A stretch of DNA of 64,000 bases, from positions 2,480,001 through 2,544,000 of the forward strand of contig CP082962.1 of assembly GCA_021730285.1 (NCBI GenBank), written 5' to 3'. Of this stretch, positions 28,220-37,086 are shown piece after piece (the first letter of the stretch is position 1; every line of letters begins with the position of its first letter). The notes under the pieces were generated by a model that did not search any database, had not been told where the DNA came from, and saw nothing but the letters and a program-made list of their open reading frames with translations. This stretch comes from Desulfovibrio sp. JY. GTDB taxonomy: Bacteria; Desulfobacterota; Desulfovibrionia; Desulfovibrionales; Desulfovibrionaceae. The translations under genes were made by a program, and so were the position numbers.

Positions 28220-28399
28220 CCCAGTTGGCACCCCGGCCGCGCGTCTGGCACTGGTTCTGGTCACAGGGTCTGAGGCCCCATAGGGCGGGTTCGGGCCACG
28301 CTGAAGGATATCCTGGCCCAGGGGACCGGTCACGGCGGATGAGACTGGGACTGGTGAGAATTGCCCTGGCCATGGAGGAGAAGGGCCTTGGCTCGTCCT

Positions 28400-28990
28400 T
28401 TCTAAGGTGGCGGCGGTGGCGGGTCGGTGGAGGCATCCCCCTATTTTACCTCCCCCTAAAAACCGTTGAATTTAGTGGAAATTTTGGGGTTGGGGCGGCA
28501 TGGGAGGCATTTTTGCAGATTTCCTTTTCTCCACCATTTTTTTACCCCTACCCCATCCCCTTTTAAAAAAGTAAAGAGAAGTAGCTACCCCCATTATAAA
28601 AGATGAAGTTGATGATAAACAAAAGCAGAAGTAATAAGATGGATAAGTAGAAGTAGTAACGTTGAATTAATATACATATTATATAATCATATTTATATAT
28701 TAAATTTAGATTGTATATTTAATTTTAATCTATTTTATCTTCTTATCTGTTGATGGTATACTGCTTATTTTTCTTTTCTTCTGATAGTATTGGCACTACT
28801 TCTTTGTCTTTTTTGATGTTGTATCAGTTACTTCTTTTTTTGGAGGGGGGAAGGGGGAGGGGAAAATGAAATTTCTCAAAAATACCGCCCTGCCGCCACC
28901 AAGGTGAAAAAATCTAATATTTCTGGGCGTTTTTTGGTGGAGGCATTTCTGTGGGATGCCTCCCCATTGCCGCCCCTGCCGCCACCGGGC
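28400..28990. other. AT-rich region with short repeats, candidate replication origin
   Basis: A 250-bp AT-rich core (about 28570-28840) is flanked by GC-rich arms that share GGTGGCGG/CCGCCACC inverted sequences. In the core, GAAGTA occurs at 28578, 28628 and 28650, and the inverted TACTTC at 28797 and 28829. GAAGTAGTAAC (28650) is mirrored by GTTACTTC (28827). A hairpin GGAGGCAT … GATGCCTCC lies at about 28941-28965. No gene fits in 28220-29333. Iteron-like sites near a replicative helicase gene suggest an origin. Confidence 0.4.
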
Positions 28991-29333
28991 CCTTTGAGAT
29001 CACCAGTAGGAAGAAAGGACTCCTGTCAGGACGACCAGGACCAAGGGCATGATCATCGTCGCAGCTTGGGCAATGACCCTTTCTGGTGGATTACCTGGAC
29101 AGGAGGGCTGGTTATCTGAGCAATTTTCTGTTGCCTGGAGCATGGGGCTCAGTCCCTGAGGGAAATAAAGCAGATGGCCCTGGTCATGGTCACCCTGTTT
29201 CCAGGCATATTCCATTTTCCAAGGCCATCGACCTAGTTCCGGTTATGGGAGTGGTCGCCCAGGTGGGCGGGGTAGCGGGTATAAGTACCATCCTGTTCTA
29301 CGGAAATCGTTTTTCATGGCCTAGCTCCTCCGG

Positions 29334-31211
29334 CTATTCGCCCATTTCGTAAGGGTCGCCTTCGTCTTCGGAGCCAGTGTTGTCGCTGTCCGGCCCGGCG
29401 GGAATATGGGGCAGGAACGGATTCACGCTGCCCTTACTCACCTGCTGCGGCTGCGGCCAACCTTTAGATTCGGCAGTGGTGGTGCTCATGGGCCTCAGGG
29501 TAGTCGTCACGGGAACCGAGTCTTCGGGCCAGCCAATAACCGATTTCTGCTTGGCTTCTTCGGTGCTGGCCGGTTGCGCCAGAGGTGCCACAGCTTCGGC
29601 CGTAGGTTCGGTGACTTCGGAAGAAGCCGGAGTGATCAAGGGCGGGCTGATTTTGCGAAAACTCACCTCACGGCCTTTCCGCTTGCTCTCGGAGAATTCC
29701 ACCTTCCATCCCATGACCTCCAGAAGCGGAATGAACTTCTTGAGAGCCCGGGACAACGGACTTGCACCTTTCGGAATGTCATCAACGGGGAATCCACATT
29801 GCTGGGCATGGGCAATGAGATCACTCCACACGTTGGCAACGAAGTCGGAGGTGTCTCCCCGCTTGTCCAGATAATCCAACAGAATTTTTGCCAATCCTTC
29901 CTGCTGGAGCACATCGTTCTGGACCCGCAGAGCGGCCCGCGAGTAGGCTTTCCGAAATTCCTCTTCGCTATAACCCAGTGCCATGGCCCCAGCACAGGCC
30001 CACAGGGCATAATCCGCCATACGCGGGAGATCGGTGACGGTCACTTTGTCGCGCAAGGTGAGCATTTGGGACAAGGTATCACACATCCCGCCCAAGATGC
30101 CGGGCAACTTCGCCGCGTACTCGCGCTCCAACTCGTCGTCCAAGAGACGCTTCCCCTGCACACGGTCAAGCTCGATGGCAATAGCCCTGTCCAGGAGATC
30201 AGAGGCTTTTGTCGGAACATCAAGGCTTGTCAGGATAACCGACCGTTTAAATTGGAGGATTACCGAGTCCTTATCGGAATACAGCTTGCGCTTGGAAATC
30301 CCACCGCCGGTAGCCGCCATGCAAAGGATATTTTCGACATCTTTCGAAAGGTTGGTCAAATTGTCGAAAGTCGCAACAGCATTGGCGGCAAGGTACAGGG
30401 CTGCCTCAGTGGCCGTTTTGTGTGCATAGGTGAGAATCTGAGATGATGGGTCGAGTGTCCGGCGAATAAGCGACAAGGTGGAAGATTTGCACGCTCCCGG
30501 TGCTCCATGGAGAATCAAGATTGCGCGAGAAATTCTTGTCAAGACAACGACAAGAATCCAGGTGAGAATCAGTATCTTGTCCTCATCTCGCTTGATGTTT
30601 AAGAATCTGAGTATCTCTTTGAAGTCCCCTCCTTTTTCCGGCATCGGCAGCGGCTGCATGTGCGAATGCTGGATAAACTTGACAGGAGGATTCTTGACGA
30701 CATCCCAACCATCTTTGGTGATATGGATAGCTTGGCCATCATGGCAGAGATCAATGTAGATATCACCATTATCATCGGCAAAACGGTTATATATATCAAG
30801 CATCGGCCCGTGGTGTCTGGCCTTGAACCGAAGCATCTCATTGAACTGGGTGCGCTCTGTTGAAGAAGGAAGCGCACCAGTAAGTTCATAGAACATCAGG
30901 GAGATCGCTTCGTTGAAGTCCTTGCCACCGATCTCGAAGTTGTGGTTGACCCCGTCGATCCTCACGGTTGCATAGCGGGTGTCATTGGGGTCTCTGAACA
31001 ATTCCAGCTGCTCCTCAATGACCTTAAAGGGCTCCTTCTTTTCTTCCTGCTTGGTTTCCGGGACGGCGGCGGTGTCCGATCCGGCGGCCGGGGCCTCGGA
31101 ATCCGTGGCCAGCATGGGATTGGGAAGGAAATTGCCGGCAGCAGCTTGGTCAACTGCCGGGAAATCTGTTGTGGGCGTTTGTGTGCCCGTTTCACTGGTA
31201 TCCGAAGTCAT
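29334..31211 (-). CDS. D5/SF3-like replicative helicase ATPase
   Basis: 625 residues. After a low-complexity N-terminus, a domain at about 60-190 resembles those preceding phage and plasmid helicases. The ATPase has Walker A HGAPGACKSST (around residue 235) and a following acidic strand (ATFDNLTNLS). It has sensor-like RSVILTSLDVP and then DRAIAIELDRV, the pattern of D5/SF3 viral replicative helicases. A linker rich in Pro, Ala and Thr and a variable tail end it. It should unwind the element's origin in concert with Rep. GAGGT precedes the ATG. It is last in a four-gene reverse operon. Confidence 0.8.
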   Translation of the reverse strand: MTSDTSETGTQTPTTDFPAVDQAAAGNFLPNPMLATDSEAPAAGSDTAAVPETKQEEKKEPFKVIEEQLELFRDPNDTRYATVRIDGVNHNFEIGGKDFNEAISLMFYELTGALPSSTERTQFNEMLRFKARHHGPMLDIYNRFADDNGDIYIDLCHDGQAIHITKDGWDVVKNPPVKFIQHSHMQPLPMPEKGGDFKEILRFLNIKRDEDKILILTWILVVVLTRISRAILILHGAPGACKSSTLSLIRRTLDPSSQILTYAHKTATEAALYLAANAVATFDNLTNLSKDVENILCMAATGGGISKRKLYSDKDSVILQFKRSVILTSLDVPTKASDLLDRAIAIELDRVQGKRLLDDELEREYAAKLPGILGGMCDTLSQMLTLRDKVTVTDLPRMADYALWACAGAMALGYSEEEFRKAYSRAALRVQNDVLQQEGLAKILLDYLDKRGDTSDFVANVWSDLIAHAQQCGFPVDDIPKGASPLSRALKKFIPLLEVMGWKVEFSESKRKGREVSFRKISPPLITPASSEVTEPTAEAVAPLAQPASTEEAKQKSVIGWPEDSVPVTTTLRPMSTTTAESKGWPQPQQVSKGSVNPFLPHIPAGPDSDNTGSEDEGDPYEMGE

Positions 31212-31297
31212 GTCGCTTACCTCATGGTTGGTGGTTTATTGTCTAGCTCGGTGGTTATCCGCTTGGGCGCCGCCGGCAGATTGGTTTGGTCCTTGAG

Positions 31298-31326
31298 GTG
31301 GGGCTAACCAGGGTAGCGAGCCCCAC
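31298..31326 (-). repeat. intercistronic hairpin, copy 1
   Basis: GTGGGGCTAACC … TAGCGAGCCCCAC inverted repeat between the helicase gene and the gene upstream of it. Related hairpins fill the next two gaps of the same operon. Confidence 0.75.
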
Positions 31327-31339
31327 CTGCTGTGAGCAT

Positions 31340-31648
31340 TTAGAGGACGAACATTTCCTCTACCAACTTGATGCCGCCATTCTTAATCCCAATCGTGCTC
31401 CCCTCTCTGGAGCAGATGCGATTGTGGAGAATGCGCCACAAGACATTGATATCGTAGTAATTCGCCCCATCAATGTTATGGCAAGAGCTCTGAAGCATTT
31501 CCTCATAATACCCCAAATTCCAACGCTTCAGGAGCTCATCCAAGACATCATTAGGACACTCTTTGAATGTCCCTATAAAGTTTTCAAACGTGACAACAGG
31601 CTTGTTGTGCCAGCCATGGACAGGAATATCGTCTAACTCGTCAGGCAT
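31340..31648 (-). CDS. small hypothetical protein in the helicase operon
   Basis: 102 residues, mixed charge, no TM segment or recognised motif (ends GGIKLVEEMFVL). AAGGAAC precedes the ATG. It lies between two intercistronic hairpins and is presumably cotranscribed with the helicase gene. Confidence 0.6.
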   Translation of the reverse strand: MPDELDDIPVHGWHNKPVVTFENFIGTFKECPNDVLDELLKRWNLGYYEEMLQSSCHNIDGANYYDINVLWRILHNRICSREGSTIGIKNGGIKLVEEMFVL

Positions 31649-31684
31649 GATTTGTTCCTTACCTTGAGGACGGTTGATTGTTTT

Positions 31685-31713
31685 GTGGGGCTAACTCTGG
31701 AAGCTAGCCCCAC
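31685..31713 (-). repeat. intercistronic hairpin, copy 2
   Basis: GTGGGGCTAACT … GCTAGCCCCAC inverted repeat. Flanked on the left by GGTTGATTG, as is copy 3. Confidence 0.75.
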
Positions 31714-31740
31714 TTTGTCAAACAAAAGACAAATGTTTTT

Positions 31741-32025
31741 TTACTCCAGCATATCCAAGATAGAATAGCTTATGCCAGATCCGTTGTCGTATTGGGTTGT
31801 GATGAACTTCTGAAAACGGCTTGCCAACTCATCTGCCGGGAAAAGCAGTCTTTCATCATAGCTGTACTTCTCCCCAACAAAAGAAGGCTGTACGCCAGCT
31901 TCATGGGCTACCTGGTCGGTAAAATTATAGATAGCATCCCTGTAAAAGTTGAAGAATGCCATTACAAAATGATCAAGGTAGATCATGCCTGTTTTGTGTG
32001 TTGCTTTCTGCTCGTTGATGTCCAT
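31741..32025 (-). CDS. small hypothetical protein in the helicase operon
   Basis: 94 residues from the ATG at 32025, with GAAGGAT upstream. Contains HFVMAFFNFYRDAIYNF and a Tyr/Phe-rich middle, but no recognised domain. Lies between hairpin copies 2 and 3. Confidence 0.6.
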   Translation of the reverse strand: MDINEQKATHKTGMIYLDHFVMAFFNFYRDAIYNFTDQVAHEAGVQPSFVGEKYSYDERLLFPADELASRFQKFITTQYDNGSGISYSILDMLE

Positions 32026-32057
32026 TGTAGTTATCCTTCTCAAGTTTATGGTTGATT

Positions 32058-32082
32058 GGGGCTAGCCAGGGTAGCTAGCCCC
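32058..32082 (-). repeat. intercistronic hairpin, copy 3
   Basis: GGGGCTAGCC … GCTAGCCCC inverted repeat directly after the AbrB-like gene on the reverse strand. It could terminate or process the transcript, but no U-run follows, so RNA processing or stability is as likely. Confidence 0.75.
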
Positions 32083-32094
32083 TTCTTTGAGGTG

Positions 32095-32721
32095 CTACTG
32101 CTTGATGGTCAGGATGATCTCGTTTTCCGAGCAGGTGACCGTGAACTTGTCCCCTTTTTCGAACTTGCAGCCGAGATCGGGCTTGCTGTTGAAGCTTTCG
32201 ATGATGCTCTTGCCGATCAGGATCATGCCGCGGTCGTCGATGTAGCACTCGTCCGCCCCCTTGCCGGTGCCGTCGGTGCCATAGTCGAGCTTGTAGCCGG
32301 CCAGACCGTGCTCGCTGAAAGCCTGGATAAAGATGCGCTCCACCAGGGCAACGGTGATATTGAAGTGCTCGGCGACAAGGGAAACCGGGATCAGGTTATC
32401 CGTGAAGTGTCCCGCACCCGCGTGTTCGGCCATTTCGGCCGCGATTTCATCGATGCGTTGGCGGGTCAGCGTGCGTACCTTCTTGGGCTTCCGAGACTTG
32501 GTGGCCTTGGCGGGCGAGGCCACCGTGGTGCCATGTTCGGCCTTCGCATTGGGTTGGGCAGAATCCTGGCTGGCCGGCGCGGCCTGGGACTCGGTTTCAC
32601 CAGTGGGCATCTCCTTGTAGGCTTGTGCCTCGGTAGGCGCGGTGGTAATTTCGGAGTGGTTGTCCTTCGTGGCAGAGGTCAGGGTTTCCCCGGCGGAATC
32701 GTTTTTTGTCAGCTCGTCCAT
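32095..32721 (-). CDS. AbrB-tailed regulator heading the helicase operon
   Basis: 208 residues from the ATG at 32721 (AAGGAG upstream); a start at 32841, also with AGGAG, would give 248. The N-terminal 100 residues are low complexity (Ala/Thr/Lys-rich, a basic KSRKPKKVR). A helical HTH-like part follows (VSLVAEHFNITVALVERIF), and the C-terminus has the AbrB-like DDRGMILIGKSIIE, LGCKFEKGDKFTVTCSENEIILTIKQ. It resembles the C-terminus of the 105-residue family. It is probably an element regulator or replication factor. The gap 32722-33256 holds its promoter and no other gene. Confidence 0.7.
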   Translation of the reverse strand: MDELTKNDSAGETLTSATKDNHSEITTAPTEAQAYKEMPTGETESQAAPASQDSAQPNAKAEHGTTVASPAKATKSRKPKKVRTLTRQRIDEIAAEMAEHAGAGHFTDNLIPVSLVAEHFNITVALVERIFIQAFSEHGLAGYKLDYGTDGTGKGADECYIDDRGMILIGKSIIESFNSKPDLGCKFEKGDKFTVTCSENEIILTIKQ

Positions 32722-33256
32722 GAGAAGCTCCTTATAAGGATAGAGGGTGGTCCAAACGTGAGGCGACGATCTGCCCACTTCGCCGCAGTGGTTAGACATC
32801 CGGCCTAATGCTGCGTTGATTTTGGTAGAAGTGTGAATCATTTCGCTCTCCTGTCTTCCTTGGCCGTAGCGAGATCGGAACATGCTGCTGGTTAGGCCGA
32901 TTCGCTTGTTGGTGTCTGGTTGAGTGTTGTTCGCCGCCAGGCCGCAACTTTTGTGTCTTGCATTACGGGCCGCCTCTGGGGCGGGACTATTTGTGCCTAC
33001 AACGAATAATATATTGGAATCAAAGGCAAAAAAGGCTTTTGGTCGGGTAAAAGCCTTTTTAGTGGGCAAAAAACTGGGGACTAGGCGAGAGGGGGTGTCG
33101 GTTCGGAGTGGGGGTTGGAGAAGAGCAATTTTTTTAATTTAACGGTGAGGCAAGTAGTCGTTGTAGTGATTATTCATAAATATAATGAATGTTTGAATCC
33201 ATGATGTTTTTGACTGTGTTTGCCAGTGACATTAACACGATGGGTCTGGTTGGCAT

Positions 33257-34285
33257 ATGAAGCACAAAGTTTTCTCGTTTTACACCGAAGAGGAAGATGT
33301 TCTAAAAGAGCTGACAATGTGGGTTTCTTTGTGCTGTAAAGTGAAATTCGCAGAAGAAAATTTGTCAAGAATACAAAGGAAAGGCAAACACAAAAAAGAC
33401 TATCGTCCTCTGTTCGTAATATATAATGAATTTATGAATGGTGTTGTGTCTAGATTGAAATCAGATACTTTTTTAAAATTAAGTAGTACGGTTGTTGATT
33501 TGATCAACGCGCTTGACAAAGATTTGATCATGGATGGAGTTGATCTTGAAGTGGTGTTCTCTTCTGTTCTGAATTCGTTGGTGTCGAATGCTGCTATAGA
33601 TGATAGATTGATTGATATATTGTACGAAAATGTTGTGGGGGATGAAAAGATATGTTTTGTGCGGAGTGGTTTTTTGCTGAAAACGTTTGGTTTCAATATT
33701 GATGTGACAAAGGAATATTTTGAAAAAATTCGATCACTTGACAACTCGAAAGTTAAGGAGATATTTTCGTGTATAGCCATAAAAGGGATGAAGTCTTTGT
33801 CGAGTGATTTGATAGAAATGATCGAAGAATGCGATAATAGGTGTGTAAGTGTCATAAGATTTTTAGCTGAAACATATTGTATTTACATTGAATTGCTGAG
33901 AGATACTCTGTCATTTGATGACAATAGGTATGATGGTCTGAACATTCTGGCGCTTATGTCGGCTGCGAACCACGAGGGTAAAATAATTCAGGAGTGCAAA
34001 TTCTATAGCAATGAATCTTTTGAAGTGATGGCTTCTCTTGGGACAAGTTTTAAAATGAGAAAAGAACAAGAATCGAAAAATGAGCTTTATAATCAAGCCT
34101 CGGAAGAGATGGAAAGGCGATACGCGAGTGGTCAAAAAATATTGCACAACCAAATGGTTGATGAAATTCTCAAAGAACAAAAATTTAAAAAGTTAAAGAA
34201 ATACAGGCTACTTCCTATGGCACAAGGAATTGCTGCTTCACGTGGATTGGTCAGGGGGAAAAAGGACGGTGGTAAAGATGATTAA
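33257..34285 (+). CDS. unknown protein upstream of the TGT-like gene
   Basis: 342 residues, predominantly helical and charged, without TM segments. The C-terminus is very basic (EQKFKKLKKYRLLPMAQGIAASRG), suggesting nucleic-acid contact. AT-rich, no clear ribosome-binding site. The next gene starts 76 bp downstream on the same strand, so the two may form a pair. I do not recognise the family. Confidence 0.6.
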   Translation: MKHKVFSFYTEEEDVLKELTMWVSLCCKVKFAEENLSRIQRKGKHKKDYRPLFVIYNEFMNGVVSRLKSDTFLKLSSTVVDLINALDKDLIMDGVDLEVVFSSVLNSLVSNAAIDDRLIDILYENVVGDEKICFVRSGFLLKTFGFNIDVTKEYFEKIRSLDNSKVKEIFSCIAIKGMKSLSSDLIEMIEECDNRCVSVIRFLAETYCIYIELLRDTLSFDDNRYDGLNILALMSAANHEGKIIQECKFYSNESFEVMASLGTSFKMRKEQESKNELYNQASEEMERRYASGQKILHNQMVDEILKEQKFKKLKKYRLLPMAQGIAASRGLVRGKKDGGKDD

Positions 34286-34361
34286 GTATTTAGTTCTAAA
34301 ATTGATTGGTTGTAATGCTTGACATATCTTGAAGACATTGGCGCGGAAAGTTGGAGTCATC

Positions 34362-35831
34362 ATGAAATTCGTAGATGTCTTAAAGTGGCCAAACCCTTAT
34401 AAAATAAAGTTAGATCTCATGCCGAGTATTGCAAAACATACTCATGATTTTTTGGTATCGCTTGCGGCAGCCTATAAAGCCTCTTTTGATCCAGCAGAAA
34501 TTGATAAATTTCACAACGGTATCGTTAAATTTAGGGCTAAATATAAAAAATTCGATCAAACTCTTTGGATTGACTCCGGGGGGTATTCATTTATTTCTGG
34601 TAAATATGGGCAGGGTGACATTAGAAATTTGATGGAATTATACATAAAATATGTTGAAAATTACCATGAAGATTTTGACTACTTCTTCTCTTTGGACTTT
34701 CCATTTAGAAAAAATGATGATGCCTTCAATTCAAATTTAGAAAAAATAAAATCGATTAACATTGAATCAACAAATCAAACACTTAAACTACTTAAGGATG
34801 TCGACGGCTTAAAAGAAAAATTCTATTTTATAATCCAATTCTTAGACCCTAAATTATTTTTGGTGTGGAGAAATATATATTCGGAAACTGATTTGAAGTC
34901 TCTTAATTGTAATCGAGCAATTGGGGGGATGGTTGGTAGTCGCAAAAACAAACCTGGCGCGGTAAGTCCTTTCATTGGAGTAGCGTACAGAGCTTATCTT
35001 GATTTTATTACTAGTGACCAGTCTGCAAGTAATAAATTTAAGCTTCATTTTTTAGGTATTAATTTGCTTCAGGATAGATTTGGAATATTATTACTAGAAA
35101 AGCTGTTTAGTACCTATACTGACAAAATCGAGTTGTTATTCACTTACGACACCGCTTTTATAACAAATCAACCAAAGAAAAAGCATTTAAATTTGCCAGC
35201 GTTTATACCTTGGGACGACAGCAATTATAGGCCTATTGTAAACTTTGACGAAATCAATATTGGAAGTGATCTAGAAGTGGCTCCAGAGAGTAGCATCTTG
35301 TCAGATCTGGAAAAAATTTACGACCCATCTATGCTCAGTCGAGCACGCGATATGATGGATACTTCTCCTGAGAAGCGTAATTTAACGCTAAAGAGACAGC
35401 TTGAAAAATTAATGCTTGAAGAGTCAGGTAAAAAAATAAAAAAAGATCCAGCAAACCTTGAGATATTTGACCCATTTAATATATTGAGCCATAAATGTAT
35501 GGATGAAATAATGTCGAGATCAATTGATAGGCTTGGCCTTGTCGAAAACATTATAAATGCAGACTCATATTCTCAAGCTGTGAATATTGCCAATGATTTT
35601 ATTCTGAATGTGTCGCATTGCAATGAAGTCTCAGCAACAACCGAAGGTGATATGTTTTATTTGGCTGAATCTTCACTGTTTAGTACATCAAATTTGCTTT
35701 GGTCGATAAGAAAAAATATATTGCAAACATATAAATTCCACAAACATTTCGTCGAGAAGCGAGACGATGAAAAACTTCTCGACAAAATGGTCCTCAAGTT
35801 TATTGAGGAGTTCAATAAACCAAAAGCGTGA
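34362..35831 (+). CDS. TGT/DpdA-like 7-deazaguanine transglycosylase-fold protein
   Basis: 489 residues from the ATG at 34362 (GGAG upstream). The order of motifs follows the tRNA-guanine transglycosylase barrel. D71-SGGYSF corresponds to DSGGFQ and D112 in FSLDFPF to the second substrate aspartate. Further matches are FIIQFLD, AIGGMVG (186-192) where TGT has GGLAVGE, HFLGIN, and YDTAF with D263 where the catalytic nucleophile would be. The C-terminal zinc motif of bacterial TGT is absent, as in DpdA and other DNA-modifying relatives. It may insert a deazapurine base into DNA or RNA. No preQ0 synthesis genes are nearby. Confidence 0.6.
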   Translation: MKFVDVLKWPNPYKIKLDLMPSIAKHTHDFLVSLAAAYKASFDPAEIDKFHNGIVKFRAKYKKFDQTLWIDSGGYSFISGKYGQGDIRNLMELYIKYVENYHEDFDYFFSLDFPFRKNDDAFNSNLEKIKSINIESTNQTLKLLKDVDGLKEKFYFIIQFLDPKLFLVWRNIYSETDLKSLNCNRAIGGMVGSRKNKPGAVSPFIGVAYRAYLDFITSDQSASNKFKLHFLGINLLQDRFGILLLEKLFSTYTDKIELLFTYDTAFITNQPKKKHLNLPAFIPWDDSNYRPIVNFDEINIGSDLEVAPESSILSDLEKIYDPSMLSRARDMMDTSPEKRNLTLKRQLEKLMLEESGKKIKKDPANLEIFDPFNILSHKCMDEIMSRSIDRLGLVENIINADSYSQAVNIANDFILNVSHCNEVSATTEGDMFYLAESSLFSTSNLLWSIRKNILQTYKFHKHFVEKRDDEKLLDKMVLKFIEEFNKPKA

Positions 35832-36074
35832 TGTGGTTATTATGTCGAAGAATGGGGACCACCCTGGACGCCGACACCATCTCCAGCGATAATAATCTGC
35901 TTTTCCCACTTCACCCCGGTTTTTCAAGCCTCAGTGCCGGAAATCCCGAGGTAAGACTTTTCAGTCTACCACCGTCCTGGCTATTCTGAGCAGATTCTTG
36001 TCGTCGCGCGCCACATTTCTCCGAATCGAAACGCAGCTTATTCATCGTGAAACCGTATGAAATAGCCACGTGAA

Positions 36075-36108
36075 AACAAAAGCCCAAGCTGCTCATGCTC
36101 GGGCTTTC
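36075..36108 (-). terminator. hairpin terminator of the small reverse operon
   Basis: Reverse-strand AAAGCCCGAGC … GCTTGGGCTTTTGTTTT. It follows the 35-residue gene. The 300 bp to its left (35832-36074) hold no convincing gene. Confidence 0.75.
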
Positions 36109-36132
36109 CTTCGAAGTTGGGCAACTTCCCGA

Positions 36133-36240
36133 CTACTTCGGACTACGCAACCGACTCGGCTTGGGATGGATGGTCAGCAATTGTGCTACGACGACAACGA
36201 CGATGGCTCCCAAGACAAAACCCACAAAAATCGAAAACAT
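36133..36240 (-). CDS. 35-residue single-span membrane peptide
   Basis: MFSIFVGFVLGAIVVVVV followed by AQLLTIHPKPSRLRSPK: one clear TM helix with a positively charged tail. The ATG at 36240 follows AGGAG with about 6 bp spacing. It lies 30 bp after the DUF6573-like gene and before a strong terminator, so it looks like the last gene of the operon. Function unknown. Confidence 0.6.
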   Translation of the reverse strand: MFSIFVGFVLGAIVVVVVAQLLTIHPKPSRLRSPK

Positions 36241-36270
36241 ACTTTTCTCCTGGTTATCTGGTTAAAATCC

Positions 36271-36657
36271 CTAATCATCCTCTGGTAGCATGAGGGTCAG
36301 GACTGGCTCCCCGTGGTCACCGGGGCCGATGTGGGCGACGACATCGACGGATTCCTTGCGTCCCGGAGCCATCAGAAAGTCGACCTTGAAGGTGACCCTG
36401 TCCGTGTTCACGGCTTTCCTGGCAGCAAACAGCGCCAGGACCATCAGATCATGAAGCCGGCCGGTGACAGATTGTCCCTCACCTTCGAGTCCGGCAGGGA
36501 CTTCGACATAGCCGTGGAACAGGTGATCGGTCACGACGGTGTTGAGCTTGAAGCCGATAGCCTTCGCGGTTTCGGTGACGTCGACCAAGACGCCATCGGC
36601 AATCGCTTGCTCCCGGGTATAGGCATAAACAACGTTCCAGCTGTCATCTGTCGGCAT
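36271..36657 (-). CDS. DUF6573-like plasmid/ICE protein
   Basis: 128 residues from the ATG at 36657. The stretch YTREQAIADGVLVDVTETAK is characteristic of the DUF6573 family seen on plasmids and integrative elements; the match is from memory. Soluble, with a C-terminal HIGPGDHGEPVLTLMLPEDD. The start overlaps the end of the upstream gene by 14 bp, indicating coupling. Role unknown. Confidence 0.7.
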   Translation of the reverse strand: MPTDDSWNVVYAYTREQAIADGVLVDVTETAKAIGFKLNTVVTDHLFHGYVEVPAGLEGEGQSVTGRLHDLMVLALFAARKAVNTDRVTFKVDFLMAPGRKESVDVVAHIGPGDHGEPVLTLMLPEDD

Positions 36658-36871
36658 TGTCAGCACCGTCCTGGTTTCGCCCAAGCAACTGGCCAAGCTT
36701 CACCCGAAAATTACCCGTAAGCTCGATGCCGATTTCGGCGTAGCATCGGATAATCGTTTCATCGACATCGGGGCCAGAGGTGTCCATAATCTTGAAAAGC
36801 TGCTCAATCGGCCGAAATGCGTTGATGATCTCATCTTTCAAGGTGAGATTATCGAGATGTTGTGGTGGCAT
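36644..36871 (-). CDS. small hypothetical protein upstream of the DUF6573-like gene
   Basis: 75 residues, mostly helical, no TM or known motif. AAGGA precedes the ATG at 36871. It heads a three-gene reverse operon with the DUF6573-like gene and the 35-residue membrane peptide. Confidence 0.6.
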   Translation of the reverse strand: MPPQHLDNLTLKDEIINAFRPIEQLFKIMDTSGPDVDETIIRCYAEIGIELTGNFRVKLGQLLGRNQDGADNADR

Positions 36872-36899
36872 AGGGTGTCCTTCTTTCCCTGGTACATGG

Positions 36900-37040
36900 G
36901 GAGATTTGGGGAAGGATACCCTGGGCCGGGGGGGCGGTCACGAGAGCGGGGAAAAAGCTGGAACTGGGGCTGAGGAAAAAGTACTTTGGCGCGGAGCGGG
37001 ATTTTCCTGGAAGTTCGGGGCTGGGGGATTCTGGGACAGA
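36900..37040 (+). repeat. G-rich repeat block, before the membrane-protein gene
   Basis: Aligns by eye with 37960-38100: GGTCACG … GGGGA.AAAAGCTGGAACTGGGGC, then GG.GCGGAGCGGG.TTTTC.TGGAAGTT.CGGGCTGGGG. The pair brackets one membrane-protein gene. Confidence 0.7.
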
Positions 37041-37086
37041 AAACTCGCTAACTAATAATTCGAAGGCGATTAATAAGGAAATATAA

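Noticed and set aside
36070-36288. Forward 72-residue ORF
   Set aside because: It runs antisense through a terminator and the 35-residue membrane gene, which has a better ribosome-binding site.
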